From positions 246,719-310,718 of the forward strand of contig NZ_FOTW01000010.1 in the NCBI RefSeq assembly GCF_900114705.1: a stretch of 64,000 nucleotides of DNA. Reading direction: 5' to 3'. The DNA comes from Rugamonas rubra (lineage in GTDB: Bacteria > Pseudomonadota > Gammaproteobacteria > Burkholderiales > Burkholderiaceae_D). Below, piece by piece: positions 27,295 through 35,889 of this stretch; the stretch's first letter is position 1, and every line of letters starts with the position of its first letter. Position numbers and translations under genes: made by a program. Under the pieces are notes generated by a model. The model was given only the letters and a program-made list of their open reading frames with translations. It made no database searches and was not told the DNA's origin.

Positions 27295-27307
27295 ATATAT
27301 CGTATAT
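27295..27307. promoter_or_regulatory. Candidate LysR operator upstream of puuD
   Basis: ATATA-TCG-TATAT, a 5-bp inverted repeat of the LysR T-N11-A type, lies in the 128-bp gap between the divergent puuD and LysR genes, within an AT-rich patch that must also contain both promoters. Confidence 0.45.
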
Positions 27308-27338
27308 TCAACATATCCGATTCAATATAAGCGACAGC

Positions 27339-28277
27339 ATGGCCTCCCTGCCACTACACCTCGACCTGCACCTGATCCGCATCCTCTACCTGCTGCTGGT
27401 TGAAAAGAACGTTTCGCGCGTGGCGCTCAAGCTGAACCAGCCGCAGCCGTCGATTTCGGCCTCGCTGCGCAAGCTGCGCGAGCTGACCGGCGACCCGCTG
27501 CTGGTGCGCGGCGCGCGCGGCATGGTGCCGACCCAGCACGGCGAAAGCCTGCTCAAGCCGGCCAAGCGCATCCTCGACGAGACCGAGAACCTGTTCGTCA
27601 AGAAGACGCCCTTCGTGCCGCAGGAGGAGTCGCGCACCTTCCACATCGCCGCGCCGGACTACCTCGACAGCCAGTTCCTGCCCAACATCGTGGCGGCGCT
27701 GCGGCGCGGCTCGCCGCTGTCGAAGGTGGTGATCCACAGCCTGGGACCGGGCATCGACTACATCCGCCTGCTATCCGACGGCGACATGGACCTGGTCATC
27801 GCCAACTGGGAGGAGCCGCCGCAGCACCTGCACATCGCCAAGCTGTTCGAGGACCCGATCATCTGCACCATGCGCGCCGACAGCCCCTACGCCATGCGCA
27901 CCGACTGCGACGCCATGACCCTGGCCGACTATTTGAGTTTGCCGCACGTGGCGCCGGCGCAGATCCTGCCCGGCTACCACGGCGTGATCGACACCTTCCT
28001 GGCCAGCCAGAACCTACAGCGCAACGTGATGGTGGAGTCGGCCTACTTCGGCCTGATCCCCTACATGCTGACGCAGACCGACCTGGTGCTGACCACCGGC
28101 CGCCAGTTCGTCCGCTACTACGAGAGGACGCTGCCGCTGAAGACCTTCAGCGTGCCGGTCAAGTTCCCGCCGATGCGCTTCTACCAGCTGTGGCACGAGC
28201 GGGTGCACCAGGCGCCCGAGCACAAGTGGCTGCGCGACCAGGTCAGCGCGGCGGCCAAGGCGCTGCTGCCGCAGTAG
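27339..28277 (+). CDS. LysR-family transcriptional regulator
   Basis: A 312-residue protein. The helix-turn-helix lies in LHLIRILYLLLVEKNVSRVALKL and QPSISASLRKLRELTGDPLLVRG. The effector-binding domain includes AAPDYLDSQFLP, typical of the NodD/PcaQ-like LysR group. It reads divergently from puuD-M20 and probably controls urate use. No other target adjoins it. Confidence 0.87.
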   Translation: MASLPLHLDLHLIRILYLLLVEKNVSRVALKLNQPQPSISASLRKLRELTGDPLLVRGARGMVPTQHGESLLKPAKRILDETENLFVKKTPFVPQEESRTFHIAAPDYLDSQFLPNIVAALRRGSPLSKVVIHSLGPGIDYIRLLSDGDMDLVIANWEEPPQHLHIAKLFEDPIICTMRADSPYAMRTDCDAMTLADYLSLPHVAPAQILPGYHGVIDTFLASQNLQRNVMVESAYFGLIPYMLTQTDLVLTTGRQFVRYYERTLPLKTFSVPVKFPPMRFYQLWHERVHQAPEHKWLRDQVSAAAKALLPQ

Positions 28278-28282
28278 GGGGA

Positions 28283-28372
28283 GTGTTGGCGCTGGTGGCA
28301 GATAACGCCGAGCTGGTGGCGCGGGTACTGCTCGATCTCCCGCGCAGCTTCCGATCCAAGCCCAAGAAATAG
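28283..28372 (+). pseudogene. Possible gene remnant or 29-codon ORF
   Basis: A frame from GTG 28283 to TAG 28372 reads MLALVADNAELVARVLLDLP then a basic tail (SFRSKPKK), with GGGGGA just upstream. Its codon choice looks coding, but it is too short to assign to a family. It may be the end of a deleted gene or chance. Confidence 0.22.
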
Positions 28373-28411
28373 TCGCACGCGTTCGCCTTGGCGACCGCTA
28401 CCTCAAACGAG

Positions 28412-28945
28412 TTAAGGCACCTTGGGTTGCGGTGAAGACTCTGATTTCTGCTGGGTGCGGTCCGTTCCAAGATCGAGCCGCGTTTCGGTTGCGGAGTTAA
28501 AACTGGCCAAGGATTTATAGCCAATTACTGCGGTACCAATAACGATAATGGTGACAATATTTATCAGCAAATTCGCGCTCACTTCGGCGCACCAGCCCCA
28601 GAAGCTCCGCTTGCCATCTAGCTTGCCTTCGATCCTGTCTAGCCGCCGATTGAAATCCGATTCTTGCAACTCCAGGCCTATGCGCACAATATGCTCAGCC
28701 AATCCATCTTCGAGAAAATTCGCCGCTAAAACCTGCGCTCTCTGCCTATAGCCGTCCAGTTGACTCTGCAAAGAGATTTGCTGATAGAAAATCTCCATTT
28801 CCTCGTCAGTGGGGTCCCTTCCACGCGCGTCAAAAACGTTTTTCACGAATGCGACTTTATGCTGTTTGTACAGCACGTAGGCAAAGGCCCCGACAGCATC
28901 GTCGGGGCCGGCAACAAGGCGCTCGTAAACGTGATTGTGCGGCAT
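28412..28945 (-). CDS. Uncharacterised single-pass membrane protein
   Basis: A 177-residue protein not assigned to a named family. The N-terminal half (HNHVYERLV, then AFAYVLYKQHKVAFVK near 20-35, and DPTDEEMEIFYQ near 44-55) is a compact helical domain. A coiled-coil-like region (about 90-112) precedes one transmembrane segment at about 124-146 (LLINIVTIIVIGTAVIGY) and a polar tail. The start at 28945 follows the upstream gene's stop by seven bases. GC content is lower than in the flanks, so the pair with the upstream 60-residue gene may be a recent acquisition. The function is unknown. Confidence 0.6.
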   Translation of the reverse strand: MPHNHVYERLVAGPDDAVGAFAYVLYKQHKVAFVKNVFDARGRDPTDEEMEIFYQQISLQSQLDGYRQRAQVLAANFLEDGLAEHIVRIGLELQESDFNRRLDRIEGKLDGKRSFWGWCAEVSANLLINIVTIIVIGTAVIGYKSLASFNSATETRLDLGTDRTQQKSESSPQPKVP

Positions 28946-28952
28946 AGCAAAC

Positions 28953-29135
28953 CTATGCTTCACCCAGACGCCGCCGAGCGGCGGCAAAGGCGCTGTTGAT
29001 CTGCTCACGGGAAAAACGAACGTCGCGCAAGAACCTGTCGCGAATATCTGGGGCTAGTGGCGCGGGCTCTCGATTAATCATGCGCTGATTAATCTTCACC
29101 ACATCGGCCGTGGTAAACAATCTGGCTGACTTCAT
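28953..29135 (-). CDS. Small uncharacterised protein
   Basis: A 60-residue protein from ATG 29135, preceded by a strong G-rich ribosome-binding stretch (GGGGGGGATGAT). The sequence MKSARLFTTADVVKINQRMI ... RREQ-like basic helices (FSREQINSAFAAARRR) suggests a small alpha-helical, possibly nucleic-acid- or protein-binding protein. No family is recognised. It is tightly linked to the membrane-protein gene downstream, so the two likely form an operon. Confidence 0.55.
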   Translation of the reverse strand: MKSARLFTTADVVKINQRMINREPAPLAPDIRDRFLRDVRFSREQINSAFAAARRRLGEA

Positions 29136-29279
29136 ATCATCCCCCCCTGTTTGGAAACATTGCGCCCTGCAATGTCGTCCATTTGAAGCACCATCGTAAA
29201 AAACAGTATAGGACATCGTCAAAAATCCGTTTTTGATCCCGCGCGCATGCCAGTCGACTTGGAAAACCAAGTCCAGCCG

Positions 29280-30074
29280 CTACCGGCCGTCGATGAAGCG
29301 GCCCAGCTCGGGCGTAGTTTCGATGCGGTGGCGCTCGAGCAGCTTGCGGTAGGCGCCGCCGGCCAGGTAGGCCTTGAACTCAAGGTCGAACTGGTCGCGC
29401 AGCGCCGTCAGCCGCAGCGACTTGGCGAAGGCGATGTGGCTGGCCACGTTCTCCAGCGCCAGCGGCAGCTGGACGATGTCGTCCGCGCCGGCGCCCATGC
29501 GGCGCAGCGTGACGCCGGCGGTGTACAGGTTGCTCGGCACCAGGTCGAGCCGGCCCAGCGCCAGCTTGCGGAAGTTCTGCTCCAGCGTGGCCACCTCGCG
29601 CACCGCCAGCGTGGCGCGCGCCGCCTCGAAGCGGGCGCCGTAGTTGACGTTCAGGACGGTGCCGACGCGGCTGCCGGCCAGCGCGGCCAGGTCGCCGTTG
29701 AAGGCGGTGGCGCCGTCGCGCTGGCCGTAGAAGTAGATGATCTGCGGCAGGATGGACTCGCGGCTGAAGTCGAGGAAGCCTTCGCGCTCGGCCGTGCGGA
29801 AGATGGTGAACACGCAGTCGCGCTGGCCCTGGCGCACCAGCGCCAAGGCGCGGCCCCAGGGATAGATTTCGACGCTGACGGTGTGGCCCATGCGGGCGAA
29901 CACGGCGCCGACCAGCTCGACCGCCAGGCCGTGCACCGGCCCGCCGGCCTCCTGCTGGATCAGCGGAGGATAGTCGAGCGAGACGCAGCGGTAGTGGTCG
30001 GCCCAGGCGTGCGACGGCAGCGCCGCCGCGAGCAGCAGGCAGGCAAGGCGGGCAATGACACTGCAGCGTCGCAT
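29280..30074 (-). CDS. Periplasmic solute-binding protein, SBP_bac_3-like
   Basis: A 264-residue secreted protein with a signal peptide ending near SHAWA. Family-3 binding-protein features include GPVHGLAVELVGAVFARMGH, YPWGRALALVRQGQRDCVF and LGRLDLVPSN. No transporter genes adjoin it. It is similar in build to the protein at 9122-9928. The nearest downstream gene on the strand encodes unknown small proteins. An amino-acid-like ligand is likely; a signalling role is possible. Confidence 0.78.
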   Translation of the reverse strand: MRRCSVIARLACLLLAAALPSHAWADHYRCVSLDYPPLIQQEAGGPVHGLAVELVGAVFARMGHTVSVEIYPWGRALALVRQGQRDCVFTIFRTAEREGFLDFSRESILPQIIYFYGQRDGATAFNGDLAALAGSRVGTVLNVNYGARFEAARATLAVREVATLEQNFRKLALGRLDLVPSNLYTAGVTLRRMGAGADDIVQLPLALENVASHIAFAKSLRLTALRDQFDLEFKAYLAGGAYRKLLERHRIETTPELGRFIDGR

Positions 30075-30202
30075 AGTCGCTCCTTGGCCGGCGCGGCCGG
30101 CGCCGCAATCGCTCCAGTATAGCGCGATGGCGCTGGCGAGCGGACGGGCGACACCGCGCCACCGCCACGCCGTGCCCGCTGGCGCCGGCGGCGGCGCCCC
30201 CC

Positions 30203-31936
30203 TCAGCCGCCGGCGCGGGCGGCGATGAACTCGGCCAGCCGCTCTGCCGGCAACGGCCGGCTGTACAGATAGCCCTGGTAGGCCTGGCAGCCCTCGGCGA
30301 CGATGAAGTCAAACTGCGCCGCCGTCTCGACGCCCTCGGCCAGCACCGTCATGTCGAGCGCCTGGCCGAGGGCGACGATGATGCGCACGATGGCCGCGCC
30401 GTGGCCCTCGCCGCTGATCTCTTGGATGAAGGAGCGGTCGATCTTCAACTGGTCGAGCGGCAGCCGGTGCAGGTAGGACAGCGAGGAGTAGCCGGTGCCG
30501 AAATCGTCCAGCGCGAAGCCGACGCCGACCTCGCGCAGCAGGAACATCTTCTCGACGGTGCCGGCGACGTCCTTCAGCAGCAGGCTCTCGGTCAGCTCCA
30601 GCTTCAGGCGGCCGGCCGGCGCGCCCGTCTCGGCCAGCACCGCAAGCACCTGCCCGACGAAGTCGGGCCGGTGGAACTGGTGGGCGCTGACGTTGACCGC
30701 CATCTCCAGCGCGGCCGTGGCGGCGCCGCCGGCCCACTGCGCCAGCTGCCGGCAGGCGCTGCGCAGCACCCACTGGCCGAGCGGCACGATCAGGCCGGTG
30801 TCCTCGGCCACCGGGATGAACTCGGCCGGCGACACCAGGCCGCGCTGCGGGTGGTTCCAGCGCAGCAGCGCCTCGGCGCCGGCCAGGCGGCCGTCGACGC
30901 CGACCTGCGGCTGGTAGTGCAGCACGAACTCCTCCTGCGCCAGGGCGCGCCGCAGGTCGGCCTCCAGCGCCACGCTGGCGGCCACGCGCAGCTGCATCTC
31001 CGGGTCGAAGCAGGCGATGGTGTTGCGGCCGGCCGCCTTGGCCTGGTACATGGCCAGGTCGGCGCGCTGCAGCACGTCGTCGACGCTGCCTGCGTCGCGG
31101 TCGAAGATGGTGATGCCGATGCTCGGCGTGCTGTACTGCTGCACGCCGGCGATCTCGAACGGCTGGCAGAAGGCGTGCTGCACCTTGCGCGCGCTCTCCT
31201 GCGCGCCGGCGGTGGCGCTGGCGGCGTCGGCGTCCAGGTCCTCCAGCAGCACGACGAACTCGTCGCCGCCGAAGCGCGCCACCGTGTCGCTGGCGCGCAC
31301 CGCCGACTGCAGGCGTTGCGCCACCAGTTGCAACAGGATGTCGCCCTTGTCGTGGCCGCGCGTGTCGTTGATGGCCTTGAAGTTGTCCAGGTCGATGAAC
31401 AGCACGGCGCCGCTGTGGCCGATGCGCCCGCACAGCGTCAGCGCGTGCTCGATGCGGTTGAGCAGCAGCTGGCGGTTGGGCAGGCCGGTCAGCCGGTCGT
31501 AGAAGGCCAACTGGTGGATCTCGGCCTCGCTGGCCTTGCGCGCGCTGATGTCGAGGAAGTAGATGGCCAGGCCCTCTTCCGACGGGTAGGCGCGGATCTC
31601 GGTCCACAGGTTCAGCGGCGCGTAGTACTCCTCGAAGGAGACCGAGCTGTTGCTCTCGACCGCCTTGTGGTAGGCGCGGTAGTAGGGCCCGCCCACGGCC
31701 TCGGGGAACACCTGCCAGACGTTGCGGCCGATGACCTGCTCGCGCCGGCACTGCAGCAGGCGCTCGGCCTCGCCGTTCATGTAGCTGAGGTTCCAGTCGC
31801 GGTCGAGCATCAGGAAGGCGTCGGTGATGCTCTCCAGGGTGGCGGTGAGGCGCGCCGCCAGCCGCGCCGCGCTGTGCTCCGGCGTGTTGCCGCCCGCGCC
31901 ATCCTGGGCGGATGGGGAGTGCGTGGAATCTTGCAT
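30203..31936 (-). CDS. PAS-GGDEF-EAL c-di-GMP enzyme
   Basis: A 577-residue soluble protein from ATG 31936 (MQDSTHS). A PAS domain (about 25-145: AFLMLDRDWNLSYMN, VIGRNVWQVFPE) leads to a GGDEF domain with intact RFGGDEF and a possible RxxD inhibitory site (RASD). An EAL domain follows with GAEALLRW, ELTESLL and DDFGTGYSSL. Both catalytic signatures look intact, so it could make or degrade c-di-GMP depending on the PAS input. There is no membrane segment and no partner gene beside it. Confidence 0.9.
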   Translation of the reverse strand: MQDSTHSPSAQDGAGGNTPEHSAARLAARLTATLESITDAFLMLDRDWNLSYMNGEAERLLQCRREQVIGRNVWQVFPEAVGGPYYRAYHKAVESNSSVSFEEYYAPLNLWTEIRAYPSEEGLAIYFLDISARKASEAEIHQLAFYDRLTGLPNRQLLLNRIEHALTLCGRIGHSGAVLFIDLDNFKAINDTRGHDKGDILLQLVAQRLQSAVRASDTVARFGGDEFVVLLEDLDADAASATAGAQESARKVQHAFCQPFEIAGVQQYSTPSIGITIFDRDAGSVDDVLQRADLAMYQAKAAGRNTIACFDPEMQLRVAASVALEADLRRALAQEEFVLHYQPQVGVDGRLAGAEALLRWNHPQRGLVSPAEFIPVAEDTGLIVPLGQWVLRSACRQLAQWAGGAATAALEMAVNVSAHQFHRPDFVGQVLAVLAETGAPAGRLKLELTESLLLKDVAGTVEKMFLLREVGVGFALDDFGTGYSSLSYLHRLPLDQLKIDRSFIQEISGEGHGAAIVRIIVALGQALDMTVLAEGVETAAQFDFIVAEGCQAYQGYLYSRPLPAERLAEFIAARAGG

Positions 31937-32106
31937 CGTGCGATCTGCCCCGCCGGATCGGTCGAAACGGCGCGCCGGCCCCGGCAAAGCCGGCGCGCCA
32001 CAGGACGATCATAAGCAATTCCGCGCGGCCGGGCGACTACTAACTTAATTGCGAACGGGAAAACAACAAGGCCGCCATTGTTGCCGATTGGTCTAGCAGT
32101 CTGTCG

Positions 32107-32134
32107 GACTTGAAGTCAGGTCTACCCCTGACCC
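32107..32134. repeat. Possible diverged palindromic repeat
   Basis: GACTTGAAGTC (32107-32117) is an odd-centred palindrome followed by AGGTCTACCCCTGACCCC. The structure and the TGACCCC end resemble the window's GGGGTCAGACCCC family, but the match is partial. Confidence 0.35.
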
Positions 32135-32156
32135 CATTGTTGCGTTCGGGGCCGGG

Positions 32157-33161
32157 CTAGAAGAGGTGGTCGATGCCCATGGAGACGCCGGTCTGGCTGG
32201 TCTGGCTGCCGATGCGCGAGCTCCCGCTCAGTTTGGCATAGTCGATGTCGGCGTACAGATTGGTCCGCTTGGACAGGTAGTGGACGGCGCCAACCATGAA
32301 GAGTTTGCGCGCGCCGGCAATGCGCGCCACCGAGGTTTTGGTCTGGTAGTAGGCGGCGCTGATGACGGTTTGCGGCGCCACGTCGAAGCTGACGCCGCCC
32401 CAGGCGTTTTTGGTGGTGTTGTCGGCGCCGGAGGCGGTCGCCAGTTTGTCGGCCATGTAGCCGGCCGCGACGCGCGCCGCGCCGAATTTGTAGGCGGCGC
32501 CGACGGTGTAGTGGCGGTCGGCGAAGCCTTCCACGTCGCGGCTGCTGTAGGCGCCGCCCCAGTTCAGCGGCCCTTGCGCATAGGCCAGGCCGACCGCCTT
32601 GGCGGTGTTGGTGCCGGCGTTGCCGGCCTTTTCGCCGGGCGCGTACTCGGCCCGCACCTTGTAGGCGCCGAAGCTGCCGGTGTATTGGATGTTGTTGTCG
32701 TAGCGCCCGCCCGCGGTCGCCGCCGACACCGGGATGATGTAGGCGTATTTGTAGTTGAAGGGGTCGTAGTCGTTGGCGGTGAAGAAGGCGATGGTGTATT
32801 GGTGGCCGAAGTTGATCTGTCCCCACTTGCCCGACACGCCCACCCACGAGCTGCGGTTGAACAGGCGTCCGCCGGCGTTGTCGAGCGCGCCGGTGCCGGT
32901 GTTGAAGCCGCTTTCGAGTTTGAAGTGCACCTTCATGCCGTCGCCCAGGTCCTCGCTGCCGATGAAGCCGAGCCGGTTCGGGTAGTACTGGCCGTTCGAG
33001 CCGACCGACAGTTTGCTGTCGCCGGCGGCGTTGACGTTGGTCTGGTGGCGCAGGCCGCCGTCGATGGAGCCGTAGATGGTGACGCCGCTTTGCGCCTGCG
33101 CCGCGCCGGCCAGCGCCGCCATGATGGTCGTTGCCGCCAGTGCCAGGATGTGTTTTTTCAT
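32157..33161 (-). CDS. Gram-negative porin (betaproteobacterial type)
   Basis: A 334-residue outer-membrane beta-barrel protein. Signal peptide MKKHILALAATTIMAALAGA with cleavage near AQA; the mature part begins QSGVTIYGSIDGGL, the hallmark of trimeric betaproteobacterial porins. It has GFIGSEDLGDGMKVHFKLE and WVGVSGKWGQINFGHQ strands and ends in phenylalanine (SMGIDHLF), the signal for BAM insertion. It is the last gene of the minus-strand catabolic run and may admit its carboxylic-acid substrate. Its 236-bp upstream gap could hold a separate promoter. Confidence 0.92.
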   Translation of the reverse strand: MKKHILALAATTIMAALAGAAQAQSGVTIYGSIDGGLRHQTNVNAAGDSKLSVGSNGQYYPNRLGFIGSEDLGDGMKVHFKLESGFNTGTGALDNAGGRLFNRSSWVGVSGKWGQINFGHQYTIAFFTANDYDPFNYKYAYIIPVSAATAGGRYDNNIQYTGSFGAYKVRAEYAPGEKAGNAGTNTAKAVGLAYAQGPLNWGGAYSSRDVEGFADRHYTVGAAYKFGAARVAAGYMADKLATASGADNTTKNAWGGVSFDVAPQTVISAAYYQTKTSVARIAGARKLFMVGAVHYLSKRTNLYADIDYAKLSGSSRIGSQTSQTGVSMGIDHLF

Positions 33162-33397
33162 TCTTGTCTCCGTTGTGGTGTTGATGTGCTGCGGGTCCGG
33201 GCGGTCAGCTTCGTTTGTCTGTTCCGCCCGGCTTGGGTGGGACCGGCGCCGCTGGTGGGCGCCGCCGGCCGGTGCTGGCTGCCCGCCGCGGCGGGCAGTT
33301 CTGAAAATCTCTAGATCGACGGGCGCAGCTCTCCCGCGCCGCTCGCCGGCGGCATCTGCAACAGCGCTGTGGGGAACGGGGGCCGGCCCGCGCGGGG

Positions 33398-34294
33398 TCA
33401 GCCGGCCGGCGCTTCCAGGTTGCGCACCAGGACCAGCGATTCGCCGCGGCAGATGGCGCGCCCGTCCGCGCCGGTGAGCACGCTGGACAGGTTGACCAGG
33501 TCCTTGTCGGCGCGCAGGCGGACGATTTCGACTTCGGCGGCGATGCGTTCGCCGACGTAGGCCGGCGCAACGAAGCGCAGCGTCTGCTTCATCCAGCCGG
33601 TGCCGCGCCCGGGCAGGCGGGTGCCGAGCAGGTCGGAGAACAGGCTCGCCAGCAGCGGCGGCGGCACCAGGCGGCCGGCGAAGCCGTGGGCGACGGCCCA
33701 GTCGTCGCTGTGGTGCAGCGGGTTGCGATCGCCGGTCAGCGCCGCGTAGTCGGCCAGGTCGGCCTCGCTCAGGGTGCGCTCGGCGCGCGCGCGCATGCCG
33801 AGGCGCAGTCCGCGCAGTTCCTCGTCGCTGGCGCCGGGCGCGCCGGGCGCGCCGGCCGGCGCCATGGCGGCGGCGGCGCCGGCCGCCAGCGCGGCGGCGC
33901 CGCCGGCGCCGCTCACCCGCGCGCTGCCCAGCGCCGTGACGACGGCCGCGCCGCCGGCCTGCTTGCGCACCACGGTGCTGAAGCAGCGGCTGCCGTCGCC
34001 GCGCCCCGGCAGCGGCGTGACCAGCACCTCGACCTCGTCCTGCGCGTAGCTGGGATTGGGGAACATCAGTTCCTGCTCGAGCTGCAGCATGCCTGCGCCG
34101 GGCACCGCCTCTTCCAGGGCGCGGTAGATCAGGCCGTAGAGGAACATGCCGTGCGCGACGGTGGCGCCGAAGTGGCTGCGGCCGGCGAACTCGGGGTCGC
34201 AGTGGATCGGGTTGTTGTCGCCGCTGAGCACGGCGAAGCGGTCGAAGTCGCTCTGTTGCAGCGTGCGGCGAAAGCCGGATTGGACTGAGCTCAT
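33398..34294 (-). CDS. Tandem MaoC-like (hot-dog) dehydratase
   Basis: A 298-residue fusion of two MaoC-type hot-dog domains. Each has the hydratase-like motif: FAVLSGDNNPIHCD near residue 20-33 and YAALTGDRNPLHHS near 190-203, with the catalytic Asp/His pair in both. An Ala/Gly/Pro-rich linker (about 125-155) joins them. The predicted role is (R)-specific enoyl-CoA hydration or dehydration of a 3-hydroxyacyl-CoA. Its start overlaps the stop of the acyl-CoA ligase gene (ATGA), so it acts in the same pathway. Confidence 0.82.
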   Translation of the reverse strand: MSSVQSGFRRTLQQSDFDRFAVLSGDNNPIHCDPEFAGRSHFGATVAHGMFLYGLIYRALEEAVPGAGMLQLEQELMFPNPSYAQDEVEVLVTPLPGRGDGSRCFSTVVRKQAGGAAVVTALGSARVSGAGGAAALAAGAAAAMAPAGAPGAPGASDEELRGLRLGMRARAERTLSEADLADYAALTGDRNPLHHSDDWAVAHGFAGRLVPPPLLASLFSDLLGTRLPGRGTGWMKQTLRFVAPAYVGERIAAEVEIVRLRADKDLVNLSSVLTGADGRAICRGESLVLVRNLEAPAG

Positions 34295-35856
34295 GGCGCG
34301 GTTCCTTCTTGAGTGCCGAGATCGGCGAATTGGCTGCGGAGTTTGTGTTTTTCGAGTTTGCCCGACGGCGTGCGCGGCAGCGCGTCGAGGACCACCACGT
34401 GCTTGGGCACCTTGTAGCCGGACAGACGGGCGCGGCAGAAGGCTTGCAGCTCGGCCGGCGCCAGCGGCTGGCCGGCCTTGAGCACGACGATGGCGGCGCC
34501 GACGTCGCCCCATTTGGCGTCGGCCACGCCGATGACGGCGGCGTCGGCGATCTGCGGCATCTGGAACAGCACGTTTTCGACTTCGGCCGGATAGACGTTT
34601 TCCGCGCCGGAGATGTACATGTCCTTGGCACGGTCGACGATGTAGTGGTCGCCCTCGTCGTCGAAGTAGGCGATGTCGCCGGAGCGCAGCCAGCCGTCGA
34701 CGAAGGCCTCGGCGCTGGCTTGCGGCAGCTTCCAGTAGCCGGGCGTGACGCCGGGCCCCTGGATGTAGAGTTCGCCGCGCTGTCCCGGGCCGGCGTCGCT
34801 GCCGTCGGCCAGCACCACGCGCGTGCGCATCGAGCCGACCGGCCGGCCGATGGTGCCGGTCTTGCGCCGGGCGGTCGCCTCGTCGCAGATGAACACGGTC
34901 GGCCCGGTTTCGGTCATGCCAAAGCCGAAGCAAATGGTCACGCCCTTGGCCTGGTACAGCTCGAGCAGGCTGTGCGCCATCGGCGAGCCGCCGGCCGACC
35001 AGTGGCGCATGGCGCGGAAACGCGCGGCGCCGAAGGCGGGGTGCTGGCTCAGCATCAGGTAGACCGCCGGCACGCCGAGGAACAGCGTCACCGTGCTGTC
35101 GAGCAGTTCGAGCGCGGCGCCGGCGTCGAACTGCTGCATGATGTGGACCGTGCCGCCGGCGTGCAGCACCGGATTGGTGTACAGGTTCAAGCCGCCCGTG
35201 TGGAAGAACGGCAGCACGTTGAGCAGCACGTCGTGCCGCGACAGGCCGGTCGCCAGCATGCAGTTGACAGCGTTGAAGTAGACCATGCCGTAGGTCTGCA
35301 TCACGCCCTTCGGCGTGCCGGTGGTGCCCGAGGTGTAGAGCAGGTGCCAGACCTCGTCCATGCCGCGCGGCTGCATTTCGATGGCGTCGCCGCAGGCGCC
35401 GGCCAGGCAGTCTTCGTAACCGCGCGCACCGGCCTGCTCGGCCCCGCCCGTGGCACCGATCACCACCGCCTGCCGCGCCCGCAGGCCCGGCAGCTGCGCC
35501 CGCAGCGCCTCGGCGGTGGCGCCGAAGGGCTGGCCGTAGACCAGCAGGGCCGGCTCGGCGTCCTGCAGAATCGGCAGCAGCTCGGCCGGCGCCAGGCGCC
35601 AGTTCAGGCAGACCATGACCATGCCGGCCTTGGCGCAACCGTACAGCAGCTCCAGATAGTCCGAGGAATTCTGCGCCAGCACCGCCACGCGCGCGCCCGG
35701 CTGCAGGCCGGCCCGCGTCAGCAGGTAGTCGGCGACGCGGCTGGCGCGCTCGTTGAACTGCCGGTAGGTCCATTCGCGCCCGCTGGCCAGGTCCACCAGC
35801 GCGGTCTGGTCCGGCCGGTGCAGCGCCTGCTTGTGCAACCAATCCACTACATACAT
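34291..35856 (-). CDS. AMP-forming acyl-CoA ligase
   Basis: A 521-residue ANL-superfamily enzyme. The P-loop YTSGTTGTPKG lies near 165-180, the adenine motif FGMTETGP near 300, RSGDIAYFDDEGD near 390-405, and the catalytic lysine in RTPSGKLEKHK near the C terminus. The start at 35856 has AGGAG six bases upstream. It activates a carboxylic acid with ATP and CoA, most like medium/long-chain or aromatic-acid ligases. It is coupled to the MaoC gene and follows the livM permease gene, so the imported acid is its probable substrate. Confidence 0.9.
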   Translation of the reverse strand: MYVVDWLHKQALHRPDQTALVDLASGREWTYRQFNERASRVADYLLTRAGLQPGARVAVLAQNSSDYLELLYGCAKAGMVMVCLNWRLAPAELLPILQDAEPALLVYGQPFGATAEALRAQLPGLRARQAVVIGATGGAEQAGARGYEDCLAGACGDAIEMQPRGMDEVWHLLYTSGTTGTPKGVMQTYGMVYFNAVNCMLATGLSRHDVLLNVLPFFHTGGLNLYTNPVLHAGGTVHIMQQFDAGAALELLDSTVTLFLGVPAVYLMLSQHPAFGAARFRAMRHWSAGGSPMAHSLLELYQAKGVTICFGFGMTETGPTVFICDEATARRKTGTIGRPVGSMRTRVVLADGSDAGPGQRGELYIQGPGVTPGYWKLPQASAEAFVDGWLRSGDIAYFDDEGDHYIVDRAKDMYISGAENVYPAEVENVLFQMPQIADAAVIGVADAKWGDVGAAIVVLKAGQPLAPAELQAFCRARLSGYKVPKHVVVLDALPRTPSGKLEKHKLRSQFADLGTQEGTAP

Positions 35857-35889
35857 ATGCCGCTCCTTCATCAAATGGGGTGTCCCCGG

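Noticed and set aside
29280..30074. Full ABC amino-acid importer
   Set aside because: Only the binding protein is present; no permease or ATPase gene adjoins it. The same is true for 9122-9928.
32157..34631. An 824-codon frame joining ligase, MaoC and porin
   Set aside because: Only the porin part from 33161 is genuine; upstream is Arg/Pro-rich out-of-frame text and the porin has its own signal peptide.
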